Positions 8,141-16,946 of a stretch of DNA of 64,000 nucleotides are shown one piece after another. The notes under the pieces were generated by a model. It was not told where the DNA came from, did not search any database, and worked only from the letters and a program-made list of their open reading frames with translations. Source of the stretch: Kribbella sp. CA-293567. GTDB lineage: Bacteria > Actinomycetota > Actinomycetes > Propionibacteriales > Kribbellaceae. Within the stretch, counting starts at the first letter, position 1. Each line of letters begins with the position of its first letter. The translations under genes and the position numbers were made by a program. The stretch covers positions 3,844,001 through 3,908,000 of the forward strand of contig NZ_CP114065.1 in NCBI RefSeq assembly GCF_027627575.1, written 5' to 3'.

Positions 8141-9112
8141 GGGGATCAGCACGACTTTGCCGACGGTCTCGCGGTTCTCGAGGGCGCGGTGCGCGTCGGC
8201 GGCCTTGGTCAGCGGGTACTTCGTCAGCAGGGGAGCCCACCGCCCCTCGATCGACTCCTGGAGCGCGGCGGTCTCCAAGGCGCGGAGCTTGCGCATCAGC
8301 TTCGGGCCGATCGCCCACGTCGCGCTAAGGCCGCGCGCCATCAGGTCCTCCGTAGTGAGCTGGATCGGACCACCGCCGGACCAGCCGAACATGAGCACCC
8401 GCCCACCGATGCCGAGCAGCTGGAAGGCCTGCCGGCCGTTCTCACCACCCACTCCGTCCAGTACGACGGTCACCTCCCGCCCATCGAGTTCGTCCTCGAC
8501 CTGCCCGGGCCAACCCGTCCTGGTGTAGTCGATCGCCAGTTGTGCACCAAGGTCGCGCACCAGCTTGGTCTTGTCCGCTCCACCCGCGAGGCCAACCACG
8601 TAGGCGCCCGCGTTGCGCGCTGCCTGGACGAAGAGGCTGCCCATGCCGCCGGCTGCTGAGGTGATCAGTACGACGTCGTCGGCGTCCAGCGCTGCCTGCT
8701 CCAGAACGCCGGCGGCCGTACGCCCCGTGCCGATGGTGGCGACAGCGGCCGCGCCGTCCAGATGGTCGGGGATCTCGTGCAGGGACTCGACCTTGGCCAC
8801 CGCCAGTTCGGCGTACCCGCCTGGTGCCTGTCCGAGGTGTACGACGACGCGCTTCCCGATCCACGACTCGTCGACGCCCGGCCCGGCCGACTCCACCGTG
8901 CCTGCCACCTCCCGCCCGGGGATGGTCGGCAACACCGGCGGTGCGACCGGTCCGCCGCCTGCTGTGCCGGCGCGCAATGCCGTGTCTATCAAGTGCACAC
9001 CGGCCGCCTCGACCGAGATCCTGACCTGGCCGGCCACCGGGACCGGATCCGGCACCTCCTCGTAGGTCAGATTCTCGGCGGGACCGAACTCGTGCAGTCG
9101 TACGGCGTACAT
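8135..9112 (-). CDS. Zinc-binding-type alcohol dehydrogenase / NADPH:quinone oxidoreductase family protein
   Basis: This 325-residue medium-chain dehydrogenase/reductase has a GroES-like N-terminus (MYAVRLHEFGPAENLTYEEVPDP) and a Rossmann domain (~130-270). The nucleotide-binding stretch is VLITSAAGGMGSLFVQAARNAGAYVVGLAG. The AAGGMG motif and the absence of structural zinc cysteines place it with the zinc-free quinone oxidoreductases (QOR). It would reduce quinones or enones with NADPH, in the cytoplasm. The promoter has MerR-type geometry and a MerR gene lies just downstream, suggesting induction by an electrophile or drug. Confidence 0.85.
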   Translation of the reverse strand: MYAVRLHEFGPAENLTYEEVPDPVPVAGQVRISVEAAGVHLIDTALRAGTAGGGPVAPPVLPTIPGREVAGTVESAGPGVDESWIGKRVVVHLGQAPGGYAELAVAKVESLHEIPDHLDGAAAVATIGTGRTAAGVLEQAALDADDVVLITSAAGGMGSLFVQAARNAGAYVVGLAGGADKTKLVRDLGAQLAIDYTRTGWPGQVEDELDGREVTVVLDGVGGENGRQAFQLLGIGGRVLMFGWSGGGPIQLTTEDLMARGLSATWAIGPKLMRKLRALETAALQESIEGRWAPLLTKYPLTKAADAHRALENRETVGKVVLIPA

Positions 9113-9143
9113 CAGCTCTCCTCAGTCGACCGTTGGTGAGCCG

Positions 9144-9174
9144 AAGCTATGACCTCAAGAGAAGTTGAGGTCAA
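9144..9174 (-). promoter_or_regulatory. MerR-type promoter of the quinone oxidoreductase gene
   Basis: Read on the minus strand, -35 TTGACC (9169-9174) and -10 TAGCTT (9144-9149) are separated by 19 bp. The spacer region carries the perfect dyad TGACCTCAA-N6-TTGAGGTCA (9150-9158 and 9165-9173). A 19-bp spacer filled by a dyad is the hallmark of promoters activated by DNA distortion by MerR proteins. The MerR gene at 7280-8101 is the obvious candidate activator. The site also abuts the start of the ZapE-like gene at 9196, whose promoter it may overlap. Confidence 0.8.
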
Positions 9175-9195
9175 GGCCTCTCGTAGGGTGAGGGC

Positions 9196-10224
9196 ATGCC
9201 GATCCGACTCAGCGAGCGCCGGCCGGAGGTGAGCCCGGACCGGTTGCTGTCCGAGTGCGTGCCACCCCCGCGGTTCGCCGACGTCCGCTTCGACACGTAC
9301 CGCCCGAATCCGGCCGAGCCGAGCCAGGCGGAAGCTCTGGCCGTACTGCGAAAGCGCGGGCTGGCGCTCTCGGAACCGCGCAGGAAGCGCTCCGCGTGGG
9401 CAAGGCTGGGCGGCGGGAGAGCGCTCCCTGAGCGCAAACCGGGGTTCTATCTCGACGGCGGCTTCGGCGTCGGCAAGACCCACCTGCTCGCCTCGCTGTG
9501 GCACGAGTCGGCCGGGCCGAAGATGTACTGCACGTTCGTGGAGCTGACCAACCTGGTCGGTGCGCTCGGTCTGCGGACCGCGGTCGAGGCGTTGTCGGCG
9601 TACCGGCTGATCTGCATCGACGAGTTCGAGCTGGACGATCCGGGCGACACCGTGCTGATCTCGCGGCTGCTCGGCCAGTTGGTCGAGGCCGGGGTCGAGC
9701 TGGCGGCGACGTCGAACACGCTGCCGGGCAAGCTGGGCGAGGGACGGTTCCAGGCGACCGACTTCCTTCGGGAGATCCAGGGGCTGGCGGGCCACTTCGA
9801 CGTACGGCGGATCGACGGTCCCGACTACCGCCATCGCGGATTGCCTGTCGCGCCGGAGCCTTGGCCCGACGAGCGGGTGGAGCAGGCCGCGGCCGAGCGA
9901 TCGGGTGCATCGTGCGACCACTTCGTCGATCTGTATCGCCAGTTGGCTCAGTTGCATCCGAGCAAGTACGGCGCTCTGCTCGACGGGGTGACGACGGTGG
10001 GGATCACGGACATCCGCGAACTGTCCGACGAGAACGTCGCGCTCCGGGTGGTCGTGCTCGCGGACCGGATGTACGACCGCGACATCCCGCTGATCGCCGG
10101 GGGAGTGCCGCTCGACCGGATGTTCACCGCGGAGATGCTGAAGGGCGGGTACCGGAAGAAGTACCTGCGAGCGCTCTCCCGGCTGATCGCGCTGGCGAAC
10201 GTCGGGATGGACCAGCCGGTTTGA
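9196..10224 (+). CDS. zapE: AFG1/ZapE-family ATPase
   Basis: This 342-residue protein has a Walker A motif in FYLDGGFGVGKTHLLASLWH (~residues 83-100), a Walker B motif in LICIDEFELDDPGD and a sensor-like ELAATSNTLPGKLGEGRFQATDF. These are the signatures of the AFG1/ZapE P-loop family. In Escherichia coli ZapE associates with the divisome, and mitochondrial AFG1 acts in protein quality control. The actinobacterial role is not established. It is a single gene, divergent from the oxidoreductase. Confidence 0.85.
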   Translation: MPIRLSERRPEVSPDRLLSECVPPPRFADVRFDTYRPNPAEPSQAEALAVLRKRGLALSEPRRKRSAWARLGGGRALPERKPGFYLDGGFGVGKTHLLASLWHESAGPKMYCTFVELTNLVGALGLRTAVEALSAYRLICIDEFELDDPGDTVLISRLLGQLVEAGVELAATSNTLPGKLGEGRFQATDFLREIQGLAGHFDVRRIDGPDYRHRGLPVAPEPWPDERVEQAAAERSGASCDHFVDLYRQLAQLHPSKYGALLDGVTTVGITDIRELSDENVALRVVVLADRMYDRDIPLIAGGVPLDRMFTAEMLKGGYRKKYLRALSRLIALANVGMDQPV

Positions 10225-10356
10225 GTGGTCCTGCTCGGTCCGGCGGCCCAGCGTCGTGGTTCTGAGGCATGAGCAGTCACGAGCGCCGATCGGTCCCGGG
10301 CCAGGCAGCCGGTGTCCTCGCCCTGCTGGGGGTCGGTGATGAGGCAGGATGTGCGA

Positions 10357-11232
10357 ATGGCGAAGAACAAGATTCCGAAGCCGGACGACGTGGCCGGCGG
10401 CAGATTGCTGGACCAGTTGCGGGTTCCGCAGGGGCCGGTCGACCTGAGCAACTGGGACACCCGGGCGACCACCGGTTTCACCGGCACCAAGGACGAGGGC
10501 AAGCTCGCGCTGGACGCGCTGGGGCCCGAGGTCTCGGACTGGCAGGAGCGGTTGTTCGCCGAAGGACGCAAGGGTGGCGAGCGCAGTGTGCTGCTGGTCC
10601 TGCAGGGAATGGACACCTCGGGCAAGGGCGGCGTCATCCGGCACGGTGCGGGGCTGATGGACCCGCAAGGCCTGCGGATCACGTCCTTCAAGGCGCCGAC
10701 CCCGGCGGAGAAGCGGCGCGGCTTCCTCTGGCGGATCCGCCAGGCACTGCCCGAACCAGGCCTGATCGGTATCTTCGACCGCTCGCACTACGAGGACGTG
10801 CTGATCGCGCGGGTCCGCACGCTGGTCGCGCCGCCGGTCTGGAACCGCCGCTACGAGCAGATCAACGAGTTCGAGGCCGGGCTGGCCGCGAGCGGCGTGA
10901 CCGTGCTCAAGTGCTTCCTGCACATCTCGCCGGAGGAGCAGAAAATTCGCCTCCAGGAGCGCCTCGACAACCCGACGAAGCACTGGAAGTACAACCCCGG
11001 TGACGTCGACGAGCGCCAGCTGTGGCCCGACTACGCCGAGGCGTACCAGGCGGCGCTGGAGAAGTGCAACGACGCCGCGACGCCGTGGTACGTGATTCCC
11101 AGCGACCGCAAGTGGTACCGGAACTGGGCAGTCACCACGCTGCTGCTCGAGACGCTCAAGGACCTCGACCCGCAGTGGCCGGCCGCCGACTTCGACGTGG
11201 AGGCCGAGAAAGGCCGGCTGGCCGCGACCTGA
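10357..11232 (+). CDS. Polyphosphate kinase 2 family protein
   Basis: Started at the ATG at 10357 (preceded by GAGGCAGGA at a good distance), this 291-residue protein has the PPK2 core. It shows Walker A in VLLVLQGMDTSGKGGVI, the lid and Walker B region FDRSHYEDVLI, and RPP-like RYEQINEFE. PPK2 enzymes transfer phosphate between polyphosphate and nucleotides, most often making NDPs or NTPs. The class cannot be fixed by eye. The next gene converges on it, with a terminator at 11248-11285 between them. Confidence 0.9.
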   Translation: MAKNKIPKPDDVAGGRLLDQLRVPQGPVDLSNWDTRATTGFTGTKDEGKLALDALGPEVSDWQERLFAEGRKGGERSVLLVLQGMDTSGKGGVIRHGAGLMDPQGLRITSFKAPTPAEKRRGFLWRIRQALPEPGLIGIFDRSHYEDVLIARVRTLVAPPVWNRRYEQINEFEAGLAASGVTVLKCFLHISPEEQKIRLQERLDNPTKHWKYNPGDVDERQLWPDYAEAYQAALEKCNDAATPWYVIPSDRKWYRNWAVTTLLLETLKDLDPQWPAADFDVEAEKGRLAAT

Positions 11233-11247
11233 CCTGCTGAAGACGCC

Positions 11248-11285
11248 GGAACCCCGCCGGACGACGTGCATTCCGGCGGGGTTCC
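11248..11285. terminator. Bidirectional intrinsic terminator
   Basis: GGAACCCCGCCGGA and its complement form a perfect 14-bp stem with a 10-nt loop, between the convergent PPK2 and chelatase genes. It closes the sulfur operon on the minus strand. Confidence 0.85.
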
Positions 11286-11296
11286 GAGTCGTTCGA

Positions 11297-12091
11297 TCAG
11301 GCGGTGCGGACCAACTCCGGGCGGAGCAGGACCGGACGAGGGGCCGGCTCCAGGGTGAGCAGGTCCAGACCGGCCACGCCGTAACGGAGGAGGACCAGCC
11401 GGGCCACTTCCGCGCTCACGCCGAGCGGGCGCGAGACGGCGACGGCGCCGGCCTTGCGGGCGGTCGATTCGGCCCGGTCCGGCAGGATGCCGGGGGCCAG
11501 GAAGAACGAGCCGACCGCGACGTGGCGACGGCCTTCGAGACGCCACTGGAGAACGGCTTCGGCCGGACTCGGGGTGGCGGCCGTGGTGAAGGCAGCGGTG
11601 ACCGGCAGCTTGTGACGCTGGCCCCAGAGCCTGGCGAGCCGGGTGATGGCCGCGTTCGCCTGAGCGTCGCTCGAGCCGGCGCAGGCCAGGACGAGCGCGT
11701 CCAGTTCGCGGACCCGGCCGTCCTTGAGCTCGGCGCGCATCCGGCGGTCGAGTACGTCGAGCAGCGTGTCGTCGTACCCGAGGACGTCGGAGGTGATGAT
11801 CCGCAGGTCCGGGAACCGGCTGCGGACCTCGTCCAGCACGGCCGGGATGTCGATCCGGGCGTGGAAGGCGCTGGACAGCAGCAGCGGCAGGATCACGACC
11901 TCCTCGACTCCCTCGGCGGCGAGCTTGCCGATCACTTGGTACGGCGTCGGCGGGCAGTGGTCGAGGAAGGAGGCTTCGATCCGCAGGTCGTCCCGCATCT
12001 CGCGCAGGCACTTGACCAGCGAGTGGACGGTGGCGGCCGATCGCGGATCGCGGCTGCCGTGGGCGAGGACTACGAGCGCTGGTGCGGTCAC
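11297..12091 (-). CDS. Sirohydrochlorin chelatase / CbiX-like protein, last gene of the sulfur operon
   Basis: This 264-residue protein starts with GTG at 12091, which overlaps the cysN stop (GTGA). It contains LVVLAHGSRDPRSA, the CbiX/SirB signature with the catalytic histidine, and LPLLLSSAFHARIDIP with a second histidine. Two CbiX-like halves fit its length. CbiX/SirB proteins insert Fe or Co into sirohydrochlorin. At the end of a sulfite reductase operon the expected product is siroheme, the cofactor of the enzyme at 15129-16829. Iron specificity is inferred from this context. Confidence 0.87.
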   Translation of the reverse strand: MTAPALVVLAHGSRDPRSAATVHSLVKCLREMRDDLRIEASFLDHCPPTPYQVIGKLAAEGVEEVVILPLLLSSAFHARIDIPAVLDEVRSRFPDLRIITSDVLGYDDTLLDVLDRRMRAELKDGRVRELDALVLACAGSSDAQANAAITRLARLWGQRHKLPVTAAFTTAATPSPAEAVLQWRLEGRRHVAVGSFFLAPGILPDRAESTARKAGAVAVSRPLGVSAEVARLVLLRYGVAGLDLLTLEPAPRPVLLRPELVRTA

Positions 12092-13392
12092 AGCAGTTCC
12101 CCTTCTTCGTCGTCGATCATTCCTGCCGCGAGGGTCCATCCGTCGTGGGCGTCGATCAGCAGGAATGATCCGGTGATGTTGTTGCTGGAGTACGGGTCAG
12201 CGGCCAGTGGTGCGGCGATCTTGAGCTGCACCTTGCCGATGTCGTTCAGTTCGAGCCCGGTGGCGTCGATGACTCCGAGCGTGTCCAGATCGAGCGCACC
12301 GTTGATCTTGGTGACGATCGCCTGGGCAGTGGTGGTGGTGTGCTTGATCAGCAGCCGGGCGCCCACGGTCAGTGGGCGGTCCGACAGCCAGCACACGGTG
12401 GCGAGGAGTTCCCGGCGGGTGCCGGGGGAGGAGTTGGCGGCGACGATGACTGATCCGCGGGCGACGTCGAGGTCGTCGGCGAGCCGGACGGTGACGGCTT
12501 CACCGGCGACCGCAGAGGGCCGCTCCGCGACCGCCGTACCGGTAGCGCTGATGACGGCGCGGTCGATGCCGGAGACCGAGGTACGCCGGCCGGCCGGTAG
12601 CACAATGACCTCGTCGCCGACAGAAACGGTGCCGGAGGCAACGGTGCCGGTGTAGCCGCGGTAGTCGCGGTACTGGTCGTCGGTTTGGGGGCGGATGACG
12701 TATTGGACGGGGAAGCGCAGTGGCCGGCTGGAGGTGTCGTCGCGGCCGGTTGCGCTTTCCAGGTAGTCGAGCAGGGTCGGCCCGTCGTACCAGGCGGTGG
12801 CTGGAGAGCGCTCCACGATGTTGTCGCCGACGAGCGCGGAGACGGGGATGGCCTGGACGTCGCTGATGTTGAGCTGGTTGGCCAGTTGTGAGACGTCCTT
12901 GGCGATGCCTTTGAAGACGGCTTCGTCGTAGCCGACGAGGTCGATCTTGTTGACCGCGAGGACGACGTGCGGCACCCGGAGCAGGCCGGCCACGGCGAGG
13001 TGGCGCCGGGTCTGTTCCAGTACTCCGTGCCGTGCGTCGACCAGGATGATGACGACGTCGGCGGTGGAGGCGCCGGTGACGGTGTTGCGGGTGTACTGCA
13101 CGTGGCCGGGGCAGTCGGCCAGGATGAAGGAGCGCTTCTCGGTGGCGAAGTACCGGTAGGCGACGTCGATGGTGATGCCTTGTTCGCGTTCGGCGCGCAG
13201 GCCGTCGGTGAGCAGAGCGAAGTCGAAGTCGCCGGTGCCGCGGCTGGAGGAGACGTGCTGGACGTGCGCGATCTGGTCGGCGAGGATCGCTTTGCAGTCG
13301 TGCAGCAGCCGCCCGACCAGGGTGGACTTGCCGTCGTCGACGGAGCCGGCGGTGGCCAGCCGGAGGAGTTGCCGCTGGATCGGGGTGCTCAT
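12088..13392 (-). CDS. cysN: Sulfate adenylyltransferase subunit 1 (GTPase)
   Basis: This 434-residue EF-Tu-like GTPase starts at the ATG at 13392, which shares one base with the cysD stop. It has P-loop GSVDDGKST, switch region EREQGITIDVAY, DCPGH and NKID, in the order seen in CysN. With CysD it forms ATP sulfurylase, which makes adenosine 5'-phosphosulfate (APS) from sulfate and ATP, driven by GTP. It has no C-terminal APS kinase domain, and no cysC is present, consistent with direct reduction of APS by the product at 14303-14986. Confidence 0.95.
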   Translation of the reverse strand: MSTPIQRQLLRLATAGSVDDGKSTLVGRLLHDCKAILADQIAHVQHVSSSRGTGDFDFALLTDGLRAEREQGITIDVAYRYFATEKRSFILADCPGHVQYTRNTVTGASTADVVIILVDARHGVLEQTRRHLAVAGLLRVPHVVLAVNKIDLVGYDEAVFKGIAKDVSQLANQLNISDVQAIPVSALVGDNIVERSPATAWYDGPTLLDYLESATGRDDTSSRPLRFPVQYVIRPQTDDQYRDYRGYTGTVASGTVSVGDEVIVLPAGRRTSVSGIDRAVISATGTAVAERPSAVAGEAVTVRLADDLDVARGSVIVAANSSPGTRRELLATVCWLSDRPLTVGARLLIKHTTTTAQAIVTKINGALDLDTLGVIDATGLELNDIGKVQLKIAAPLAADPYSSNNITGSFLLIDAHDGWTLAAGMIDDEEGELL

Positions 13393-14306
13393 CAGAAGTA
13401 CCCCTCTCGTTTGCGGTCTTCCATGGCGGCCTCGCTGGCCCGGTCGTCGGCTCTGGTGGCGCCGCGTTCGGTGATCTCGCTGGCGGCGACCTCGATCACG
13501 ACTTGTTCGGCCGATGTGGCGGTCGAGGTGACGGCGCCGGTGCAGGACATGTCGCCGACGGTCCGGTAGCGGACCAGCCTTTTCTCGGCGGTTTCGCCGG
13601 TGCGTGGTTGGGAGTAGGGGCCGACGGCAAGCAGCATGCCGTCGCGTTCGAACACGTCGCGTTCGTGGGCGTAGTAGATGCTCGGCAGCGGGATCTGTTC
13701 GCGGGCGATGTAGTTCCAGATGTCCAGCTCGGTCCAGTTCGACAGCGGGAACACCCGGACGTGTTCGCCCGGTTTGTGTTTGCCGTTGTAGAGCGACCAC
13801 AGTTCGGGTCGCTGGTTGCGCGGGTCCCACTGGCCGAACTCGTCGCGGAGGCTGTAGATCCGTTCCTTGGCGCGAGCGCGTTCCTCGTCGCGGCGGCCGC
13901 CGCCGAAGACGGCGTCGAACCGGTGCCCGTTGATTGCGTCGAGCAACGGAATGGTCTGGAGCTGGTTGCGGGTGCCGTCGGAGCGCTCTCTGAGCCGGCC
14001 GTCGGCCAGGTAGTCCTCGACCTTCGCGACCTCGAGCCGCAGCCCGAGAGCAGCGACGGTCTGGTCGCGGTAGTCGAGGACCTCGGTGAAGTTGTGACCG
14101 GTGTCGACGTGCAGCAACGTGAACGGTACCGGCGCCGGCGCGAACGCCTTGCGGGCCAGGTGCAGCATCACGATCGAGTCCTTGCCGCCCGAGAACAGGA
14201 TCACCGGCCGCTCGAACTCCGCCGCCACCTCACGGAAAACGAAGATCGACTCGCTCTCCAGGGCGTCCAGCTCGGTCACCATGGGTGCTTCGATCGCCGC
14301 GGTCAT
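13392..14306 (-). CDS. cysD: Sulfate adenylyltransferase subunit 2
   Basis: This 304-residue protein starts at 14306 in an ATGA overlap with cysH. It has the PP-loop VILFSGGKDSIVMLHLARKAF (~residues 34-54), HVDTGHNFTEVLDYRD and FGGGRRDEERARAKERIYS, all diagnostic of CysD. It carries out the adenylyl transfer from ATP to sulfate, with CysN as the regulatory GTPase. The tail EAAMEDRKREGYF is the conserved CysD end. Confidence 0.95.
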   Translation of the reverse strand: MTAAIEAPMVTELDALESESIFVFREVAAEFERPVILFSGGKDSIVMLHLARKAFAPAPVPFTLLHVDTGHNFTEVLDYRDQTVAALGLRLEVAKVEDYLADGRLRERSDGTRNQLQTIPLLDAINGHRFDAVFGGGRRDEERARAKERIYSLRDEFGQWDPRNQRPELWSLYNGKHKPGEHVRVFPLSNWTELDIWNYIAREQIPLPSIYYAHERDVFERDGMLLAVGPYSQPRTGETAEKRLVRYRTVGDMSCTGAVTSTATSAEQVVIEVAASEITERGATRADDRASEAAMEDRKREGYF

Positions 14307-14986
14307 GTGTGCAGCCCGCATTCGATCTTGCCCTGGCCGGACCAGCGGCCACTGCGGGGATCCTCGCCCGGGGCGACCTGCTTGGTGCACGGCTGGCAGC
14401 CGATCGACGGGTAGCCGTCGTACTGCAGCAGGTTGACCAGGACGCCGTTGTCGTTGATGTAGCCGTCCAGGTCGTCCTGGGTCCAGGGGGCGATCGGGTT
14501 GAGCTTCACCATGTCGCGCTTCTCGTCGTACTCGACGATCTGGGTGTTGGCGCGGGTCGGCGCTTCTTCCCGGCGTACGCCGGTGACCCAGGCCTTGTAG
14601 CCGGACAGCACCCGGTTCAGCGGCTCGACCTTGCGCAGCGCGCAGCACTTGTCGGGCTCGCGGGCGAACAGGTCCTTGCCGTACTCCGCGTCCTGCTCGG
14701 CGACGGTCTGCTTCGGGATGGCGTTGATCAGGTTGATCGGCAGGGTCGCGGCGACCGCGTCGCGGGTCCCGATGGTCTCGGCGAAGTGGTAGCCGGTGTC
14801 GAGGAACAGGACGTCGACACCGGGCGCCGCCTCGGCCGCCAGGTGGGGGAGCGCTCCATCGGCCATCGACGCCGTCACCACCAGCTCGTCGCCGAAGGTC
14901 TCCCGCGCCCAGGCCAGCACCTCCAGCGCCGACGCGTCGGCCAGTCGTTCGTTCGCCTCTTCGGCGAGTTCCTTCAAACCGCTCAT
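14303..14986 (-). CDS. cysH: Assimilatory APS reductase
   Basis: This 227-residue protein starts at 14986 (ATGA overlap with the small gene upstream). It has the PAPS/APS reductase core (TASMADGALPHLA, FLDTGYHFAETIGTRD, TGVRREEAPTRA). It also has both cysteine pairs, DKCCALRK and GCQPCT, which ligate a [4Fe-4S] cluster in the APS-specific branch. It ends ECGLHT with the catalytic cysteine. It therefore reduces APS to sulfite with thioredoxin. The missing APS kinase gene agrees with this. Confidence 0.95.
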   Translation of the reverse strand: MSGLKELAEEANERLADASALEVLAWARETFGDELVVTASMADGALPHLAAEAAPGVDVLFLDTGYHFAETIGTRDAVAATLPINLINAIPKQTVAEQDAEYGKDLFAREPDKCCALRKVEPLNRVLSGYKAWVTGVRREEAPTRANTQIVEYDEKRDMVKLNPIAPWTQDDLDGYINDNGVLVNLLQYDGYPSIGCQPCTKQVAPGEDPRSGRWSGQGKIECGLHT

Positions 14987-15132
14987 TCGACGCTCACCCG
15001 CAGTCCGATCATCTTCAGCTGAAAGACCCGTGCACAAGGCCGGCACTCCCAAGCGCCATGGCCTTCTTCCGAAGGACGAAGATCCTCGTCTCCGCAGTAA
15101 GGGCAGTACAACGGTGCAGCGCGCTCACTCAC
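14983..15132 (-). CDS. Small zinc-ribbon protein inside the sulfur operon
   Basis: A 49-residue gene fits exactly between the sulfite reductase and cysH. Its GTG at 15132 overlaps the upstream TGA, and its TGA overlaps the cysH ATG, so it is translationally coupled on both sides. The protein has LYCPYCGDEDLRPSEEG and WECRPCARVF, two CxxC pairs that make a rubredoxin-like or zinc-ribbon knuckle. A similarly placed small gene occurs in streptomycete sulfur operons, as far as I recall, with no assigned function. It might donate electrons or assemble metal for the reductases; this is a guess. Confidence 0.8.
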   Translation of the reverse strand: MSERAAPLYCPYCGDEDLRPSEEGHGAWECRPCARVFQLKMIGLRVSVE

Positions 15133-16829
15133 TGAAGTGCTCCTTCCTCGGCCCGGACGACCCACTGGGCGAAGCGCTCGCCCTCGGACCGCTCTTTCAG
15201 GTAGTTCTGGGTGACGCGTTCGACGTAGTCGGTGAGACCGGTCGAGGTGACCTTGTGACCGCGCAGCTTGCGCCCGAAGCCGGCGTCCAGCCCGAGCCCG
15301 CCGCCGAGGTGCACCTGGTAGCCCGGCACCTGGTTGCCCTCGGCATCCAGTACCAGCTGGCCCTTGAGGCCGATGTCGGCGACCTGGATCCGGGCGCAGG
15401 AGTTCGGGCAGCCGTTGACGTTGACCGTGATCGGTACGTCGAGGTCGGGGATCCGCTCCTCGAGTTCGGTGATCAGCTCGGCCGCCCGGGCCTTGGTCTC
15501 GACGATCGCCAGCTTGCAGAACTCGATCCCGGTGCAGGCCATCGTGTTGCGCCGCCAGGCCGACGGCCGGGCCTGGTAGCCGAGGTCGGCCAGCGCGGTC
15601 ACGAGTGACTCGACCTTCGACTCCTCGACGTCCAGCACGATGAACTTCTGCTGCGCGGTGGTCCGGATCCGGTCCGACCCGTGCGCGGCGACGACCTCGG
15701 CGACCTTCGCCAGCGAGCTGCCGGAGACCCGGCCGACGACCGGCGCGACGCCCACGTAGTACCGGCCGTCCTTCTGCTGGTGAACGCCGACGTGATCGCC
15801 TTGCACAGCAGGGATTTCCGGCGCGGGGCCGTCGATCAGCCGGTAGCCGAGGTACTGGTCGCTCTCCAGGATCTCGCGGAACTTGTCCATGCCCCAGTCG
15901 GCGATCAGGTACTTCAGCCGGGCGCGGTTGCGCAGCCGGCGGTAGCCGTAGTCGCGGAAGATCCCGACGACGCCCTTCCAGACCAGGTGCACCTCGTCCA
16001 GCGGGACCCAGGCGCCGACGCGCTGCGCCAGCATCGGCGTGGTGGACAGGCCGCCGCCGACCCAGACGTCGAAGCCCGGACCGTGTTCGGGGTGGACGAC
16101 GCCGACGAAGCTGATGTCGTTGACCTCCGGTACCACGTCGTGCGACGGGTGGCCGGTCATCGCGGTCTTGAACTTGCGCGGCAGGTTGGAGAACTCGGTG
16201 GTGCCGATGTAACGCTCGACGATGTCGTCGATGGCCGGGGTCGGGTCGATGATCTCGTCCGCGGCGATCCCGGCGACCGGGCTGGAGATGATCACCCGCG
16301 GTACGTCGCCACAGGCCTCGGTGGTGTAGAGCCCGACCGCCTCCAGCTTCTGCCAGATGGCCGGGATGTCCTCGACCCGGATCCAGTGCAGCTGGATGTT
16401 CTGCCGGTCGGTGATGTCGGCGGTGTCGCGAGCGTAGGTGCTGGAGATCTCGGCGATCACCCGCAGTTGTTCGGCGCTGAGCTGGCCGCCCTCGATCCGG
16501 ATCCGGAGCATGAAGAACTTGTCGTCCAGCTCTTCGGGCTCCAGGGTGGCGGTCTTGCCGCCGTCGATCCCGGGCTTGCGCTGCGTGTAGAGCCCCCACC
16601 AGCGGAACCGGCCGCGCAGGTCGGCCGGGTCGATCGAGTCGAACCCGCCGTGGGCGTAGACGTTCTCGATCCGGGCCCGGACGTTCAGGCCGTCGTCGTT
16701 CTTCTTGTTCTCTTCGTTCTTGTTCAGTGGCTCGCGATAGCCGAGCGCCCACTGGCCTTCGCCCTTGCCCTTGCGGGGGCGGGCGGGCTTGCGGGTGGTG
16801 CCGGTTTCCCGGGGGGAGGCGCCAGTCAT
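15129..16829 (-). CDS. Ferredoxin-type sulfite reductase (siroheme, [4Fe-4S])
   Basis: This 566-residue protein has the nitrite/sulfite reductase half-domains twice over and the cluster motifs ACTGIEFCK and NGCPNSCAR (C-x5-C and C-x3-C), which hold the coupled siroheme/[4Fe-4S]. STYARDTADITDRQNIQLHW and TTEACGDVPR are also typical. It most resembles the actinobacterial SirA/NirA type, which reduces sulfite to sulfide with ferredoxin. The neighbours (APS reductase, ATP sulfurylase, chelatase) favour sulfite over nitrite. The N-terminal ~40 residues are lysine/asparagine rich and probably disordered. A leader peptide lies upstream at 16947-17039. Confidence 0.94.
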   Translation of the reverse strand: MTGASPRETGTTRKPARPRKGKGEGQWALGYREPLNKNEENKKNDDGLNVRARIENVYAHGGFDSIDPADLRGRFRWWGLYTQRKPGIDGGKTATLEPEELDDKFFMLRIRIEGGQLSAEQLRVIAEISSTYARDTADITDRQNIQLHWIRVEDIPAIWQKLEAVGLYTTEACGDVPRVIISSPVAGIAADEIIDPTPAIDDIVERYIGTTEFSNLPRKFKTAMTGHPSHDVVPEVNDISFVGVVHPEHGPGFDVWVGGGLSTTPMLAQRVGAWVPLDEVHLVWKGVVGIFRDYGYRRLRNRARLKYLIADWGMDKFREILESDQYLGYRLIDGPAPEIPAVQGDHVGVHQQKDGRYYVGVAPVVGRVSGSSLAKVAEVVAAHGSDRIRTTAQQKFIVLDVEESKVESLVTALADLGYQARPSAWRRNTMACTGIEFCKLAIVETKARAAELITELEERIPDLDVPITVNVNGCPNSCARIQVADIGLKGQLVLDAEGNQVPGYQVHLGGGLGLDAGFGRKLRGHKVTSTGLTDYVERVTQNYLKERSEGERFAQWVVRAEEGALQ

Positions 16830-16946
16830 CCGGAACGGTGTCCTTGTCCTAGAGACAGGTGCGTCCGCGAGAGCTAGCTCGAAGCGTCATCGATTCGATC
16901 TGGTCTGCGCGGTGCGCACCCAGCAGATGTTCGAGCGGGGTGGCTG

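Noticed and set aside
13392..16829. Missing cysC (APS kinase)
   Set aside because: Not a gap in the sequence: the cysteine pairs of CysH show APS specificity, so a kinase is not needed for sulfate reduction.
16830..16946. SAM or other known riboswitch before the sulfite reductase
   Set aside because: No known riboswitch core is visible; the leader peptide explains the regulation better.
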